A stretch of DNA of 64,000 nt from Pseudomonadota bacterium (GTDB lineage Bacteria; Pseudomonadota; Gammaproteobacteria; Burkholderiales; SG8-39), in contig CANGMI010000006.1 in NCBI GenBank assembly GCA_947455195.1, positions 310,001-374,000 of the forward strand. Direction: 5' to 3'. Under the pieces are notes generated by a model, which ran no database searches, was not told the DNA's origin, and saw only the letters and a list, made by a program, of their open reading frames with translations. A program made the translations under genes and the position numbers. Shown piece by piece: positions 1-8,637 of the stretch (positions within the stretch are counted from its first letter, which is position 1; each line of letters starts with the position of its first letter).

Positions 1-1
1 C

Positions 2-1351
2 CCCATCTTCGTCAAGTTCGGCCAGGTGCTCTCGACCCGCCGCGACCTGCTGCCCGCCGACATCGCGGATGAACTGGCACGCCTGCAGGATCAGGTACCG
101 CCCTTCGATCCGGCACTGGCCGTGGCCGAAGTGGAGCGCGCCTTCGGGCAGCCGGTCGATACGGTCTTCGCACATTTCGAGCGCACGCCGGTCGCCAGCG
201 CATCGATCGCGCAGGTGCACTTCGCGGTCCTGCACGATGGCACCGAGGCTGCGGTCAAGATCCTGCGACCCGACATGGAAACCGTCATCGCGCGCGATCT
301 CGCCCTGATGCACGCCGCCGCAAGCCTGGTGGAGCGCGTATGGCCCGATGGCCGACGACTGAAACCCCGCGAAGTGGTGGCCGAATTCTCGAAGTACCTC
401 AATGACGAACTCGACCTCATGCGCGAGGCTGCCAGCGCGAGCCAGCTGCGGCGCAACTTCATCGACGCCGAACTGCTGCTGGTGCCCGAGGTGTACTGGG
501 ACTACTGCTCCACCCGCGTGATGACCATGCAGCGGATGAAGGGCATATCCATCAGTCAGCGCGACCGCCTCGAGGCGGCCGGTATCGACATTCCACGCCT
601 CGCACGTGAAGGCGTCGAGATCTTCTTTGCGCAGGTCTTTCGCGATGGGTTCTTCCACGCCGACATGCATCCGGGCAACATCCAGGTCGCTCCCGATGGT
701 CGCTACATCGCACTCGATTTCGGCATCATGGGTACGCTCGACGATCGCGACAAGGATTATCTGGCGCAGAACTTTCTCGCCTTCTTCAGGCGCGACTACC
801 GGCGCGTGGCCATGGCGCACGTCGAGGCTGGCTGGGTACCGCCCGATACCCGGGTGGATGAATTCGAATCGGCGATCCGGGCCGTGTGCGAGCCGATCTT
901 CGATCGCCCGCTGAAGGAGATTTCGTTCGGCCGGGTACTGCTGCGACTGTTCCAGACAGCACGCCGCTTCAACCTCGAAGTACAGCCACAACTGGTCCTG
1001 CTGCAGAAGACCCTGCTCAACATCGAGGGGCTGGGGCGGCAACTCGACCCCGACCTCGATCTCTGGGTGACGGCCAAGCCCTATCTCGAAGGCTGGATGA
1101 GCGAGCAGGTGGGGTGGGCTGCCTTGATGAAAGGGCTGGCGGCCGAGGGGCCCCGCTGGAGCTCCCTGCTGCCCCAGTTGCCACGCCTGCTGCACCAGGC
1201 GCTGCAATCGGCCTCGGGCGCGGGCACCGAACTGCGTGTGCGTGAACTCGAAGAGCAACTGCGACGCCTCGAGCACCGCGAACGCCTCATGACGCTCGCG
1301 CTGGGCGCCATGCTGGTCATGACGTTCGTGTGGTGGTGGTCGCTCGCCTGA
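2..1351 (+). CDS. ubiB: UbiB/ABC1-family atypical kinase, 5' end outside window
   Basis: The protein belongs to the ABC1/ADCK/UbiB family, inner-membrane atypical kinase/ATPases that support ubiquinone biosynthesis. The frame is open from base 2, so the gene begins upstream; full-length UbiB is about 510-550 residues and roughly 450 are here. Visible family marks are the KFGQ motif at the very left edge, the Ala/Ser-rich nucleotide loop ([11 protein letters not shown]), the catalytic-loop HADMHPGN and the metal-binding DFG. The C-terminus ends in a hydrophobic segment (about 20 residues, Trp-rich) after a basic stretch, matching the C-terminal membrane anchor of bacterial UbiB. The stop at 1349-1351 is followed by about 100 bases without a gene. 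Confidence 0.9.
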   Translation, partial: PIFVKFGQVLSTRRDLLPADIADELARLQDQVPPFDPALAVAEVERAFGQPVDTVFAHFERTPVASASIAQVHFAVLHDGTEAAVKILRPDMETVIARDLALMHAAASLVERVWPDGRRLKPREVVAEFSKYLNDELDLMREAASASQLRRNFIDAELLLVPEVYWDYCSTRVMTMQRMKGISISQRDRLEAAGIDIPRLAREGVEIFFAQVFRDGFFHADMHPGNIQVAPDGRYIALDFGIMGTLDDRDKDYLAQNFLAFFRRDYRRVAMAHVEAGWVPPDTRVDEFESAIRAVCEPIFDRPLKEISFGRVLLRLFQTARRFNLEVQPQLVLLQKTLLNIEGLGRQLDPDLDLWVTAKPYLEGWMSEQVGWAALMKGLAAEGPRWSSLLPQLPRLLHQALQSASGAGTELRVRELEEQLRRLEHRERLMTLALGAMLVMTFVWWWSLA

Positions 1352-1456
1352 GCGCGCCACCATTCCCGCCCCTGCGGCCGACAGCGGCTCGCTCGGCAGG
1401 AGGGCGGCAGGCGCCGGCCTGCGGGGTGCAAGACACCGGTCCCGAGGATCGGCGCG

Positions 1457-2554
1457 CTACAGGGCCGCAACGCACAGGTGGAACCGGCCCTTGCCGTCGC
1501 GCTTGGCCTGAAACATCGCCTCATCGGCACACATCAGTACCCGATCGACATCCACCGTGGGAGCGATCGGTGCCACGAAAAGCGTGACCCCGATACTGCA
1601 GGCAACCTCCACGGATGCACCACCCGCCTCGCGAATGTCGGCAACGCCCGAGAGCATGCTGGCGCAGATGCGCGAGGCGATCTGCGCATCGGTAATGCCC
1701 TTGAGGAACACCGCAAACTCGTCACCTCCGAGACGTGCCACCACGTCGCTGGCCCGCACGCTCGCACGCAGGGCGCTCGCCACCGATCGCAGCACCGCAT
1801 CACCGATCGGGTGGCCGTAGACGTCGTTGGTTCGCTTGAAGTTGTCGAGATCGCAGTAGACGACCGCAAAGCCCGCATCGGCGACAGCGCCTTGCTGCGC
1901 GACGACCAGTGCGCGCTTGAGGCTTTGCCGGAAGTAGGTGCGATTGGCCAGACGCGTGAGCGGGTCTTCCATGGCAATGCGTGCCATGCGACGCGCCCTC
2001 ACCCGGTAGACCTCGCTCACACCGCGCATCCGGTGGCTCGCCACCGACACATGAAACGAGGTGAGCGCGATCATCAGCAGAATCACCCGAGCATGGGTTC
2101 CGGCCGCCGCCCAACCCCCGGGCGCTGTCGCCAGTACCGAGGCGTATCCGATCACACCGGCCAACCCGGCGACAATACCCGTGCCGCGATCAAACAGCAG
2201 GGCGTTGGCAACCGCCACCAGAAGGAAGAAGGGCACCAGAACCGCACCTTCGTCACCGAGCAGATGCAGACTCACGGCGAGAAAGGCCTGATCGAGCACG
2301 ATCGCGACATGCCTGCGCCAGCGCAAGGGGCGCGGGGTGTGGAGAATCGAGCCCATGATCGCGATCGCGCCCGCAAGGGCCAGCGCCGCGACCCAGGTCG
2401 CCGGATGGCCCTGGCCGTCCCCGGCAAACCCTTCGATGAGGCCGATGCAGATCAGCCAGCCGGCGAGCAGCACGAAGCGCGCAATGGCCACTTCGTGTTC
2501 GGCATCCTTGCGCCGATCGAGCGTATCGAGAAGACGATTCAGCCGTTCGCGCAC
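1457..2554 (-). CDS. Membrane-bound diguanylate cyclase (GGDEF)
   Basis: The predicted enzyme makes cyclic di-GMP from two GTP. The N-terminal half has about five hydrophobic segments and looks like a membrane sensor of the kind found in RpfC/5TM-type receptors; the C-terminal half is a complete GGDEF domain with an exact GGDEF active-site motif (about residues 276-280). An RxxD motif (RASD) lies five residues before it, which is the product-inhibition I-site, so allosteric feedback is expected. The frame is open further upstream to a TTG at 2650, but that extension is Arg-rich and unlike coding sequence. I chose the GTG at 2554, preceded by GGGAGG although with tight spacing. It is divergent from the symporter gene at 2732. 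The signal sensed is unknown. Confidence 0.85.
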   Translation of the reverse strand: MRERLNRLLDTLDRRKDAEHEVAIARFVLLAGWLICIGLIEGFAGDGQGHPATWVAALALAGAIAIMGSILHTPRPLRWRRHVAIVLDQAFLAVSLHLLGDEGAVLVPFFLLVAVANALLFDRGTGIVAGLAGVIGYASVLATAPGGWAAAGTHARVILLMIALTSFHVSVASHRMRGVSEVYRVRARRMARIAMEDPLTRLANRTYFRQSLKRALVVAQQGAVADAGFAVVYCDLDNFKRTNDVYGHPIGDAVLRSVASALRASVRASDVVARLGGDEFAVFLKGITDAQIASRICASMLSGVADIREAGGASVEVACSIGVTLFVAPIAPTVDVDRVLMCADEAMFQAKRDGKGRFHLCVAAL

Positions 2555-2662
2555 ATGCCTCCCATGGACCGCGCTCGCATGCCGTCGGCCGCGCGTCAGA
2601 CCCCGCGGTCTGCGCACTGTCACGGTCGGGATCGGTCGCAACCGGGCCAAAGACGCCGCCCC

Positions 2663-2702
2663 TTGTCAGCAAATATATCACTGGCGCGACGCTCGATATA
2701 AT
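2663..2702. promoter_or_regulatory. AT-rich divergent promoter region
   Basis: A short AT-rich island lies between the divergent diguanylate cyclase and symporter genes. On the plus strand there is a perfect TATAAT at 2697-2702, 30 bases before the symporter ATG, without a convincing -35. On the minus strand there is an extended -10 (TG at 2679-2680, then TATATT read from 2677 to 2672). Both are inferred from sequence resemblance only. Confidence 0.45.
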
Positions 2703-2731
2703 CGGGCGAGCGTCCACACACTGACTTCCCC

Positions 2732-4255
2732 ATGCTGCTTGCCCTGGTGCTGCTCTACCTGGCGGTGTCGATCTCTATCGGCCTGTACGCTGCCACCCGA
2801 GTGAAGAGCGCCAGCGACTTCGTGGTCGCCGGCCGGCACCTGCCGCTCCCGTTCATCGTGGCCACGGTCTTTGCGACCTGGTTCGGTTCGGAGACCGTGC
2901 TCGGCATTCCGGCGAGTTTTCTGCGCGATGGACTGCGCGGGGTGATCGCCGACCCCTTTGGCTCGAGTTGCTGTCTGATTCTGGTCGGCCTGTTCTTTGC
3001 CCGACCGCTCTATCGCCTCGGCCTGCTGACGGTCGGTGACTTCTACCGCATCCGGTACAACCGCCTGATCGAGCTGACCACGAGCATCTGTGTCGTGATC
3101 TCGTACCTGGGCTGGGTCTCGGCACAGATCACGGCGCTCGGCCTGGTGTTCAGCATCCTCACCCAGGGCGCCGTGTCGCCGTGGCAAGGCATGTGCATCG
3201 GGCTCGCGGTCGTGCTGGTCTACACGCTGCTCGGAGGCATGCTCTCGGTGGCCTTCACCGACCTGTTCCAGATGGCGGTGATCGTCGGCGGCATGATCTA
3301 CATTGCCGTGGTGGTGAGCGGTCTCGCCGGGGGCGCTCAGGTGGTCATCGACCATGCCGAACAGCAAGGCCTGCTGGCATTCTGGCCAGCGGCCAACCCG
3401 CGCGAGATCATCGGTTTCATCGCCGCATGGGCCACCATGGCCCTGGGCTCCATTCCGCAGCAGGATGTCTTCCAGCGTGTCGGGGCGGCCCGCAACGCAC
3501 GCACCGCCGGGCTTGGCTCGACCCTGGGCGGATGCCTGTACTTCGTGTTCGCCTTCGTGCCGATGTTTCTGGCCCTGTCGGCCACCCTGATCGACCCGCA
3601 ACTGGTGAGCGCGCATCTGGCCGATGGGCGTTCGGCGCAGAACATCCTGCCGCTCTTCGTGCTCGGACACACGCCGCTGGCGGTGCAGGTGCTCTTCTTC
3701 GGGGCACTCCTGGCGGCCATCCTGTCATGTTCGAGCGCGACGCTGCTTGCACCCTCGGTCACGGTTGCCGAGAACATCCTCCGGCCGTTCTTTCCAACGA
3801 TCAGCGATCGCCAGTTCCTGCGCATGCTGCGCATCGTCGTCTTCTGCTTCGCCCTGGCAGTGCTGGCCTTCGCGCTCTTCTCGAACCGATCGATCTACGC
3901 CATGGTCGAAGGCGCCTACAAGGTCACCCTCGTCGCCGCGTTCGTGCCCCTGGCATTCGGGCTGTACTGGCGCCGCGCCACCACGCAGGGTGCAGCACTG
4001 GCGATGGCGGCCGGCATCAGCACCTGGCTCGGCGGCGAAGTGTTCGCGCCCGAGGCCCTGCTCCCGCCGCAGTTCGCCGGACTCCTCGCGGCGATTGCCG
4101 GGATGCTGATCGGATCGCTCGCCCCGCAGCACTATGCACGAGGAACCGGACAGCATCCTGACGTGGCCTTCGAGCATGCCCGACAGGCATCGCCCCACGC
4201 GTCATCCGGCCCGTCACACCCGCCAGCCCCTCACGCTCACCCGGGCCAGCGCTGA
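2732..4255 (+). CDS. Sodium:solute symporter (SSS family)
   Basis: This is a polytopic inner-membrane transporter of the sodium:solute symporter (PutP/PanF) family, with about 13 hydrophobic segments through residue 460. Features seen are the early GR-type loop after helix 1 (VAGRHLPLP), the helix-2 stretch ATWFGSETVLG, and the family pattern around ALGSIPQQDVFQR. The last 40 or so residues are a hydrophilic His/Pro-rich tail. No clear Shine-Dalgarno sequence precedes the ATG, and a TATAAT lies 30 bases upstream, so a short leader is likely. The substrate cannot be read from sequence; the QQDVFQR motif is shared by several family members. It stands alone and runs convergently toward the ntr operon. 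Confidence 0.85.
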   Translation: MLLALVLLYLAVSISIGLYAATRVKSASDFVVAGRHLPLPFIVATVFATWFGSETVLGIPASFLRDGLRGVIADPFGSSCCLILVGLFFARPLYRLGLLTVGDFYRIRYNRLIELTTSICVVISYLGWVSAQITALGLVFSILTQGAVSPWQGMCIGLAVVLVYTLLGGMLSVAFTDLFQMAVIVGGMIYIAVVVSGLAGGAQVVIDHAEQQGLLAFWPAANPREIIGFIAAWATMALGSIPQQDVFQRVGAARNARTAGLGSTLGGCLYFVFAFVPMFLALSATLIDPQLVSAHLADGRSAQNILPLFVLGHTPLAVQVLFFGALLAAILSCSSATLLAPSVTVAENILRPFFPTISDRQFLRMLRIVVFCFALAVLAFALFSNRSIYAMVEGAYKVTLVAAFVPLAFGLYWRRATTQGAALAMAAGISTWLGGEVFAPEALLPPQFAGLLAAIAGMLIGSLAPQHYARGTGQHPDVAFEHARQASPHASSGPSHPPAPHAHPGQR

Positions 4256-4272
4256 CCCGGCCCCGTCACCGA

Positions 4273-4716
4273 TCAGGCATCGCTTGCGACCATGGCCGAC
4301 TCGCCCGCATCGAGGTCGATGACCTGCTCGATGCTCAGCACCGGGTGAAACGCATCGCCAGCGAGGATGTCGAGGATCGATGCCGCCGGTGCCGAATGCT
4401 CATGACGCGGATGTGCCAGTTCCACCACGAGGCACTGCGGCCGCGAACGCCGCAGCAGCCGATTGAGCACGACGCGCAAGGGCATCGATCCGCTGCAGCC
4501 CGGGCAGACCGCAGGCCCGGCTTCGACCACGAGGCCGGGCGCCGGCTCGATCGCCAGCGACAGACCCAGACCCCCGGTCGCACGCAAGATCGCCCACGGC
4601 TCGGCCTCGGGACGCCGCGCGAGGAGCGCTCGCAACACCGCGAGACGCGTCGGTGCGGTTCCGCCGCAAACGATCATGGTGCGTACCGCCTCGATGCGCG
4701 TCGAGGTCACGCTCAC
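4273..4716 (-). CDS. Degenerate CobW-like protein lacking an intact P-loop
   Basis: This 147-residue protein is translationally coupled to ntrX (4-base overlap) at the end of the ntrYX operon. Its layout recalls the N-terminal half of CobW/COG0523 GTPases: a hydrophobic strand followed by GGTAPTR where those proteins have a GxxGxGKTT loop, a long helix, then a CPGC motif (residues 71-74) in the place of their conserved GCICC metal site, a leucine-rich helix and a strand ending LVVELAHP like their IVIETTG. The lysine of Walker A is missing, so nucleotide binding is doubtful. The homology is my reading of motif order, not a search. Alternative: an unrelated small betaproteobacterial protein. 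Two cysteines could bind metal. Confidence 0.55.
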   Translation of the reverse strand: MSVTSTRIEAVRTMIVCGGTAPTRLAVLRALLARRPEAEPWAILRATGGLGLSLAIEPAPGLVVEAGPAVCPGCSGSMPLRVVLNRLLRRSRPQCLVVELAHPRHEHSAPAASILDILAGDAFHPVLSIEQVIDLDAGESAMVASDA

Positions 4717-5966
4717 GCCTCAGGCTCGTCCTCGCGCCGACCCGGCTGGATACCCAACTGGCGCAGCTTGCGATACAGATGGGTGCGTTCCATGCCGCTG
4801 CGCTCGGCCAGCCGCGCGATCGACCCCTGCTCGCGCGCGAGCCAGTACTCGAAGTAGGCCCGCTCGAACTGGTCACGGGCCTCGCGCAACGGTTGGTCGA
4901 ACCCGACCGGCGCCGAGGGCTCGGCATCCTGGATCTGGAGCAGGATGCCAGCCACCTCGGGGGCACCGATCTCCTCGCCGGCGGCGGCGACCGCCGCCGA
5001 ACGGATCACCTGTTCGAGCTGCTCGAGGTTGCGCGGAAAGTGATACTGGCGAAGCGTATTGAGTGCCGCAGTGGCCAGACGCCGCACCGGCACGACCCGG
5101 GCTTCGCACAACCGTGCGAGCATGGCAACGGCCAGTTCGGGTATGTCCTCGGCGTGCTCGCGCAAAGGCGGTAGTGGAACGATGAGATCGGCCAACCGCG
5201 CCACCACACTCGCCTCGAGCCCGTTCAGGTCGAGCCCGGACGGGTTCTCTTTCGAAAACGCCACCACGCGCACGCCGGCACGGTCGGCCCTGGCACCGAT
5301 GAAGGCGAGCCCGCGGCTCTGCGCCCGGCTGAGCGTGGACAGGTCATCGATGAAGATGATGCCGTTCGGTACCCGCCGCAAGGTGTCGTCGGTCACTTCG
5401 GCGAGCAGCGGCGTCGCATTGAGAAAGGGTATCGTGGGGGTAGCGAGCGCACGCGCATGGAGCTCGGGCAGCATGCCATCCTCGCCGCGCAGACACACCC
5501 AGGCCTTCATCGGCGCAATCTGGGCAAAGCGGCGACGCAGGTCGGCCAGCACCGGCGAGCGCCCGAGTTCGAGCACCGGCAGCGGCGGTGCCAGCCGCCG
5601 GTCGGGCGCCGTCAGCGCACGCTTTACCGCCGCCAGCAGGCGCTGCAGGGCAATCGGCTTTTCCAGAAAGTCGATGGCACCAATGCGTGTGGCCTCGACC
5701 GCGGTCTCGATGCTTGCATGGCCGGACATCATGACCACCGGCATCGTGAGCTGCCCCGCGGCGGCCCATTCCTTCAAGAGGGAGATGCCGTCGGTATCGG
5801 GCATCCAGATATCCAGAAGCACCAGGTCGGGTCGTTCGCGCAGACGCCAGTCGCGGGCGGCACGCGCATTCTCGGCCAGCCGTACCGTGTGCCCTTCATC
5901 GGCCAGAATTTCCGACAGGAGTTCGCGGATGCCTACTTCATCATCGACCACGAGTACGGTCGCCAT
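4713..5966 (-). CDS. ntrX: NtrX-like response regulator with degenerate AAA+ domain
   Basis: Partner regulator of the adjacent NtrY kinase. Residues 1-120 form a receiver with Asp8/Asp9, phospho-acceptor Asp52 in LLDIWMP, and Lys103 in LEKP. The C-terminus holds a Fis-type helix-turn-helix (about residues 375-410). The middle AAA+ region keeps a Walker-B-like strand (GIIFIDD, 202-208) and the PLPPLREHAEDIP segment. But the Walker A loop is replaced by RGEDGMLPE and no GAFTGA loop is present, so ATP hydrolysis and sigma-54 activation are unlikely; it probably acts as a conventional DNA-binding regulator. Its start codon shares one base with the ntrY stop (TGATG). Confidence 0.9.
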   Translation of the reverse strand: MATVLVVDDEVGIRELLSEILADEGHTVRLAENARAARDWRLRERPDLVLLDIWMPDTDGISLLKEWAAAGQLTMPVVMMSGHASIETAVEATRIGAIDFLEKPIALQRLLAAVKRALTAPDRRLAPPLPVLELGRSPVLADLRRRFAQIAPMKAWVCLRGEDGMLPELHARALATPTIPFLNATPLLAEVTDDTLRRVPNGIIFIDDLSTLSRAQSRGLAFIGARADRAGVRVVAFSKENPSGLDLNGLEASVVARLADLIVPLPPLREHAEDIPELAVAMLARLCEARVVPVRRLATAALNTLRQYHFPRNLEQLEQVIRSAAVAAAGEEIGAPEVAGILLQIQDAEPSAPVGFDQPLREARDQFERAYFEYWLAREQGSIARLAERSGMERTHLYRKLRQLGIQPGRREDEPEA

Positions 5967-8077
5967 CAGCCGCCTCCCTCCGATTGAATCCCCGCCAGCG
6001 GCAGGATGATGTTGACCTCGGCACCGCCCGCCGGTCGATTGACGAGTTCGATCGTGCCATGATGCTCGTCGATGATCTTCTTCACGATCGCCAGACCCAG
6101 GCCGGTACCGCGCGGCTTGGTGGTCACGTAGGGCTCGAAGGCCCGCTGGATGATGCCCTCGGGGAACCCCCCACCCGAATCGACGATCGCGAGCAGCACA
6201 CCGGCGCGCGCGCGCGCCGTCGAGAGCACGATGTCACCCTCACCCCGTGCGGTGACCGAATCGTCGGCGTTCTGCAGCAGGTTGTGCACCACCTGGTAGA
6301 GTTGCCGTGGATCGCCCAGGACCGGCGGCAAGTCGACCGCCGGTTCGAAGCGGATGCGCTCGCGGGCGTGCTCGTAGAGCGAGAGCACATCACCCACCAG
6401 GCGATTGAGGTCGACCGCTTCGAGCGAGGGCCGTGGCAGACGGGCATAGACCCTGAATTCGTCCACCATCGACTTCATGGCGTTGACCTGGGTGAGAATG
6501 ATGTCGACTGCCCGCTCGAGCGCCTGAGCATCAGGGGCCGACAGACGATCGGCAAACTTCACCCGCAAGCGTTCGGTAGCCAGCAGAATGGGCGTGAGCG
6601 GATTCTTGATCTCGTGCGCGAGACGCTGCGCGACCTCGCCCCAGGCGGTCGCCCGCTGCGCCTGGATGAGCGCAGTGACATCATCGAACACCACCAGGTG
6701 GTCGGTTCGATCGCCCCCACTCACCAGCGATCCGCGCAGCACGAGCACCTTGCCCGACGTTTCGAGTTCGAGCTGCTCCTGCCACTGGTCGGCCTTGGCG
6801 AACTGGTCGTGCACGAGGCACCCGAACGTCGCCACCGTGGGGGCTCTGTCGAGCCGCGCACCCGGCAGCGAGGCCAGATCATGGTCGAGAATCTGGCTCG
6901 CAGCCGCGTTGACCGCCACCAGCTGCATCTGCGGATCGAGCACGATCACGCCGCTCGACAGACTGGCGAGGATGTTCTCCAGATGTGCGCGCGCCTTCTC
7001 CTCCTGCAACCGGTTGCCCTCGGCCGCACGATAGGCCGTCGCCAGCTGCTCGGTCATGCTGTTGAAGGCACGGGTGAGGGTGCCCATCTCGTCAGCCGAC
7101 AGCACGGCTGCGCGACGGCTGAAGTCGCCGCGGGCGACGGCGGCCGTGGCCTCGGCCAGGGTCGCCAGTGGCGCGGTCAGGCGCCGACTGAGAATCACGG
7201 CAAGCACGACCGCCGACAGGAGGGCCAGCATGAGCGTGAGGGTGAGGGCAAACACATAGGTACGGCGCAGGGCAACGCGAGACAGGGCCAGTTCGCGATA
7301 ATCGCGATTCACCGACTGGACCGCCTCGGCGCTCTGTGCAATGCGCTCGGGCACACGCTGGATGAGTTCGACCAGGCGCTGCTCGTCCGAGAGGCTCTGC
7401 GGAATGACCGGACGAATCACGCGCAGCACCAGGCCTCCCCCGGGCTCGCTCTCGACCGCGCGGTACATGCGACTGAGCCGGGCCTGGCGCACGGCAGCCG
7501 AGGGCGCCAGACCAGGCACGATGCGCGTGCCGGTACGGGCCACGCTCGAGAGCACGCCGGTAGCCCCGATGAGCAGCATCTCGTCGACCGCTGCCTGCTC
7601 ACGCAGACGCCCGAGCGCAGCGGGCTGTCGCGCAGGGGGCAGGTCGGCCAGATCGAGCGCCGCGGCACGCGCCTTGGCGTCAAGGTCGTTCAGCATGATG
7701 TCGAGAATGGCCCGACCGAGATTGAGTCCCTCCTCGAGCGCACTCTCGACCCGCACGTCGAACCAGGACTCGATGCTGCGACCGAGAAAGCCGACGGATA
7801 CCGAATACACGACCGTACCGGGCACCAGCGCCATGAGGGCGAAAAGGAGCAGAAAGCGCACCGTGAGGCGCGAACCGAACCGCCCGGCAGCACGCGCTCG
7901 AAAGACGCTCACCATCTGCCAGACCACCAGCGCCCCCAGCACACAGGCCACCGCCACGTTGAGCTGGATCAGGACGTCGTAGTTGCCGGCAAAGAGCGAC
8001 GTGTTGCCGGTTGCTGCCGCCAGCAGCACCAGCAGCACGGCCGCGAGCACCGAGACGGCGATGAGGACCAGACTCAC
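5966..8077 (-). CDS. ntrY: NtrY-type sensor histidine kinase
   Basis: Inner-membrane sensor kinase, 703 residues from the start chosen here. Two or three N-terminal membrane helices are followed by a periplasmic domain, another helix, HAMP (around 280-335), PAS (around 350-460), HisKA with the H-box RLAHEIKNP (His about 488), and HATPase with NLLQNADDS, DSGGGF and GTGLGLAI. I chose the GTG at 8077 because it overlaps the DUF4390 stop as GTGA and has a GAGGGGGG Shine-Dalgarno sequence just upstream; the longer frame to 8134 would overlap the previous gene by 61 bases. NtrYX systems are linked to nitrogen and redox/respiratory control in other proteobacteria; the signal here is not visible. Confidence 0.92.
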   Translation of the reverse strand: MSLVLIAVSVLAAVLLVLLAAATGNTSLFAGNYDVLIQLNVAVACVLGALVVWQMVSVFRARAAGRFGSRLTVRFLLLFALMALVPGTVVYSVSVGFLGRSIESWFDVRVESALEEGLNLGRAILDIMLNDLDAKARAAALDLADLPPARQPAALGRLREQAAVDEMLLIGATGVLSSVARTGTRIVPGLAPSAAVRQARLSRMYRAVESEPGGGLVLRVIRPVIPQSLSDEQRLVELIQRVPERIAQSAEAVQSVNRDYRELALSRVALRRTYVFALTLTLMLALLSAVVLAVILSRRLTAPLATLAEATAAVARGDFSRRAAVLSADEMGTLTRAFNSMTEQLATAYRAAEGNRLQEEKARAHLENILASLSSGVIVLDPQMQLVAVNAAASQILDHDLASLPGARLDRAPTVATFGCLVHDQFAKADQWQEQLELETSGKVLVLRGSLVSGGDRTDHLVVFDDVTALIQAQRATAWGEVAQRLAHEIKNPLTPILLATERLRVKFADRLSAPDAQALERAVDIILTQVNAMKSMVDEFRVYARLPRPSLEAVDLNRLVGDVLSLYEHARERIRFEPAVDLPPVLGDPRQLYQVVHNLLQNADDSVTARGEGDIVLSTARARAGVLLAIVDSGGGFPEGIIQRAFEPYVTTKPRGTGLGLAIVKKIIDEHHGTIELVNRPAGGAEVNIILPLAGIQSEGGG

Positions 8078-8637
8078 CGGCCCCCCTCGCGCGTCGACCA
8101 GTTGAAGCGCCACCAGTCGGAGACCAGCTTCCATTCACGATTGGCCAGTGCACTGGCCTGGAAAGGCTTGGGCAGTTCGCTCGAATCGAGACGCATGCGA
8201 AGCTGCGCCTGGTAGACCCGATCGGGCTGTATCGGCGGCGCCTCGGCAACCACCCAGCCACGGGTTCGCGACAGGGTACGCCGGGCCTCCTCGAGGGTAT
8301 CGAACGACTGATGCAGGTTGCCGCTCGAGAGCCGATACTGCCGGGTGAGGGCGTAGTACCAGAGGCGCCATTTCTGGCTGCGCTGCACCACCTTCTCGTC
8401 GAGCCAGTACCAGCGCGGACGGCTCAGCTCGAACTCCACCAGGAAGTACAGCGGAATCCCTCGATCCAGCGCCTCCTCGAGGCGGGGCCCGAGTTCGAAC
8501 TCGAAATCGGCATCGAGGACGAGCGCCTCATCCTGAAGCCTCAGGGTGCTCGTGGTGATGTGGATGTCCTCGGCGGATGCAGACGCGCCGAACGCGACCA
8601 CGATGACGAAGAGGATCGCCCGCGCGAGCTGTCTCAT
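8074..8637 (-). CDS. DUF4390 exported protein
   Basis: A 187-residue protein with a clear signal peptide (hydrophobic core after MRQLAR, Ala-rich cleavage site near SASAED). It matches by position and features the DUF4390 proteins found between rsmB and ntrY in betaproteobacteria, whose function is unknown. It overlaps rsmB by four bases upstream and ntrY by four bases downstream, so it is cotranslated with both. Linkage to the sensor kinase suggests a periplasmic accessory role, which is inference only. Confidence 0.8.
   Translation of the reverse strand: MRQLARAILFVIVVAFGASASAEDIHITTSTLRLQDEALVLDADFEFELGPRLEEALDRGIPLYFLVEFELSRPRWYWLDEKVVQRSQKWRLWYYALTRQYRLSSGNLHQSFDTLEEARRTLSRTRGWVVAEAPPIQPDRVYQAQLRMRLDSSELPKPFQASALANREWKLVSDWWRFNWSTREGGR

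Noticed and set aside
5984-8215. 743-residue plus-strand frame opposite ntrY
   Set aside because: It is the codon-bias shadow of ntrY in GC-rich DNA: the product is low-complexity, His/Arg/Gln-rich and has no recognisable domain, while ntrY on the other strand has full kinase motifs.
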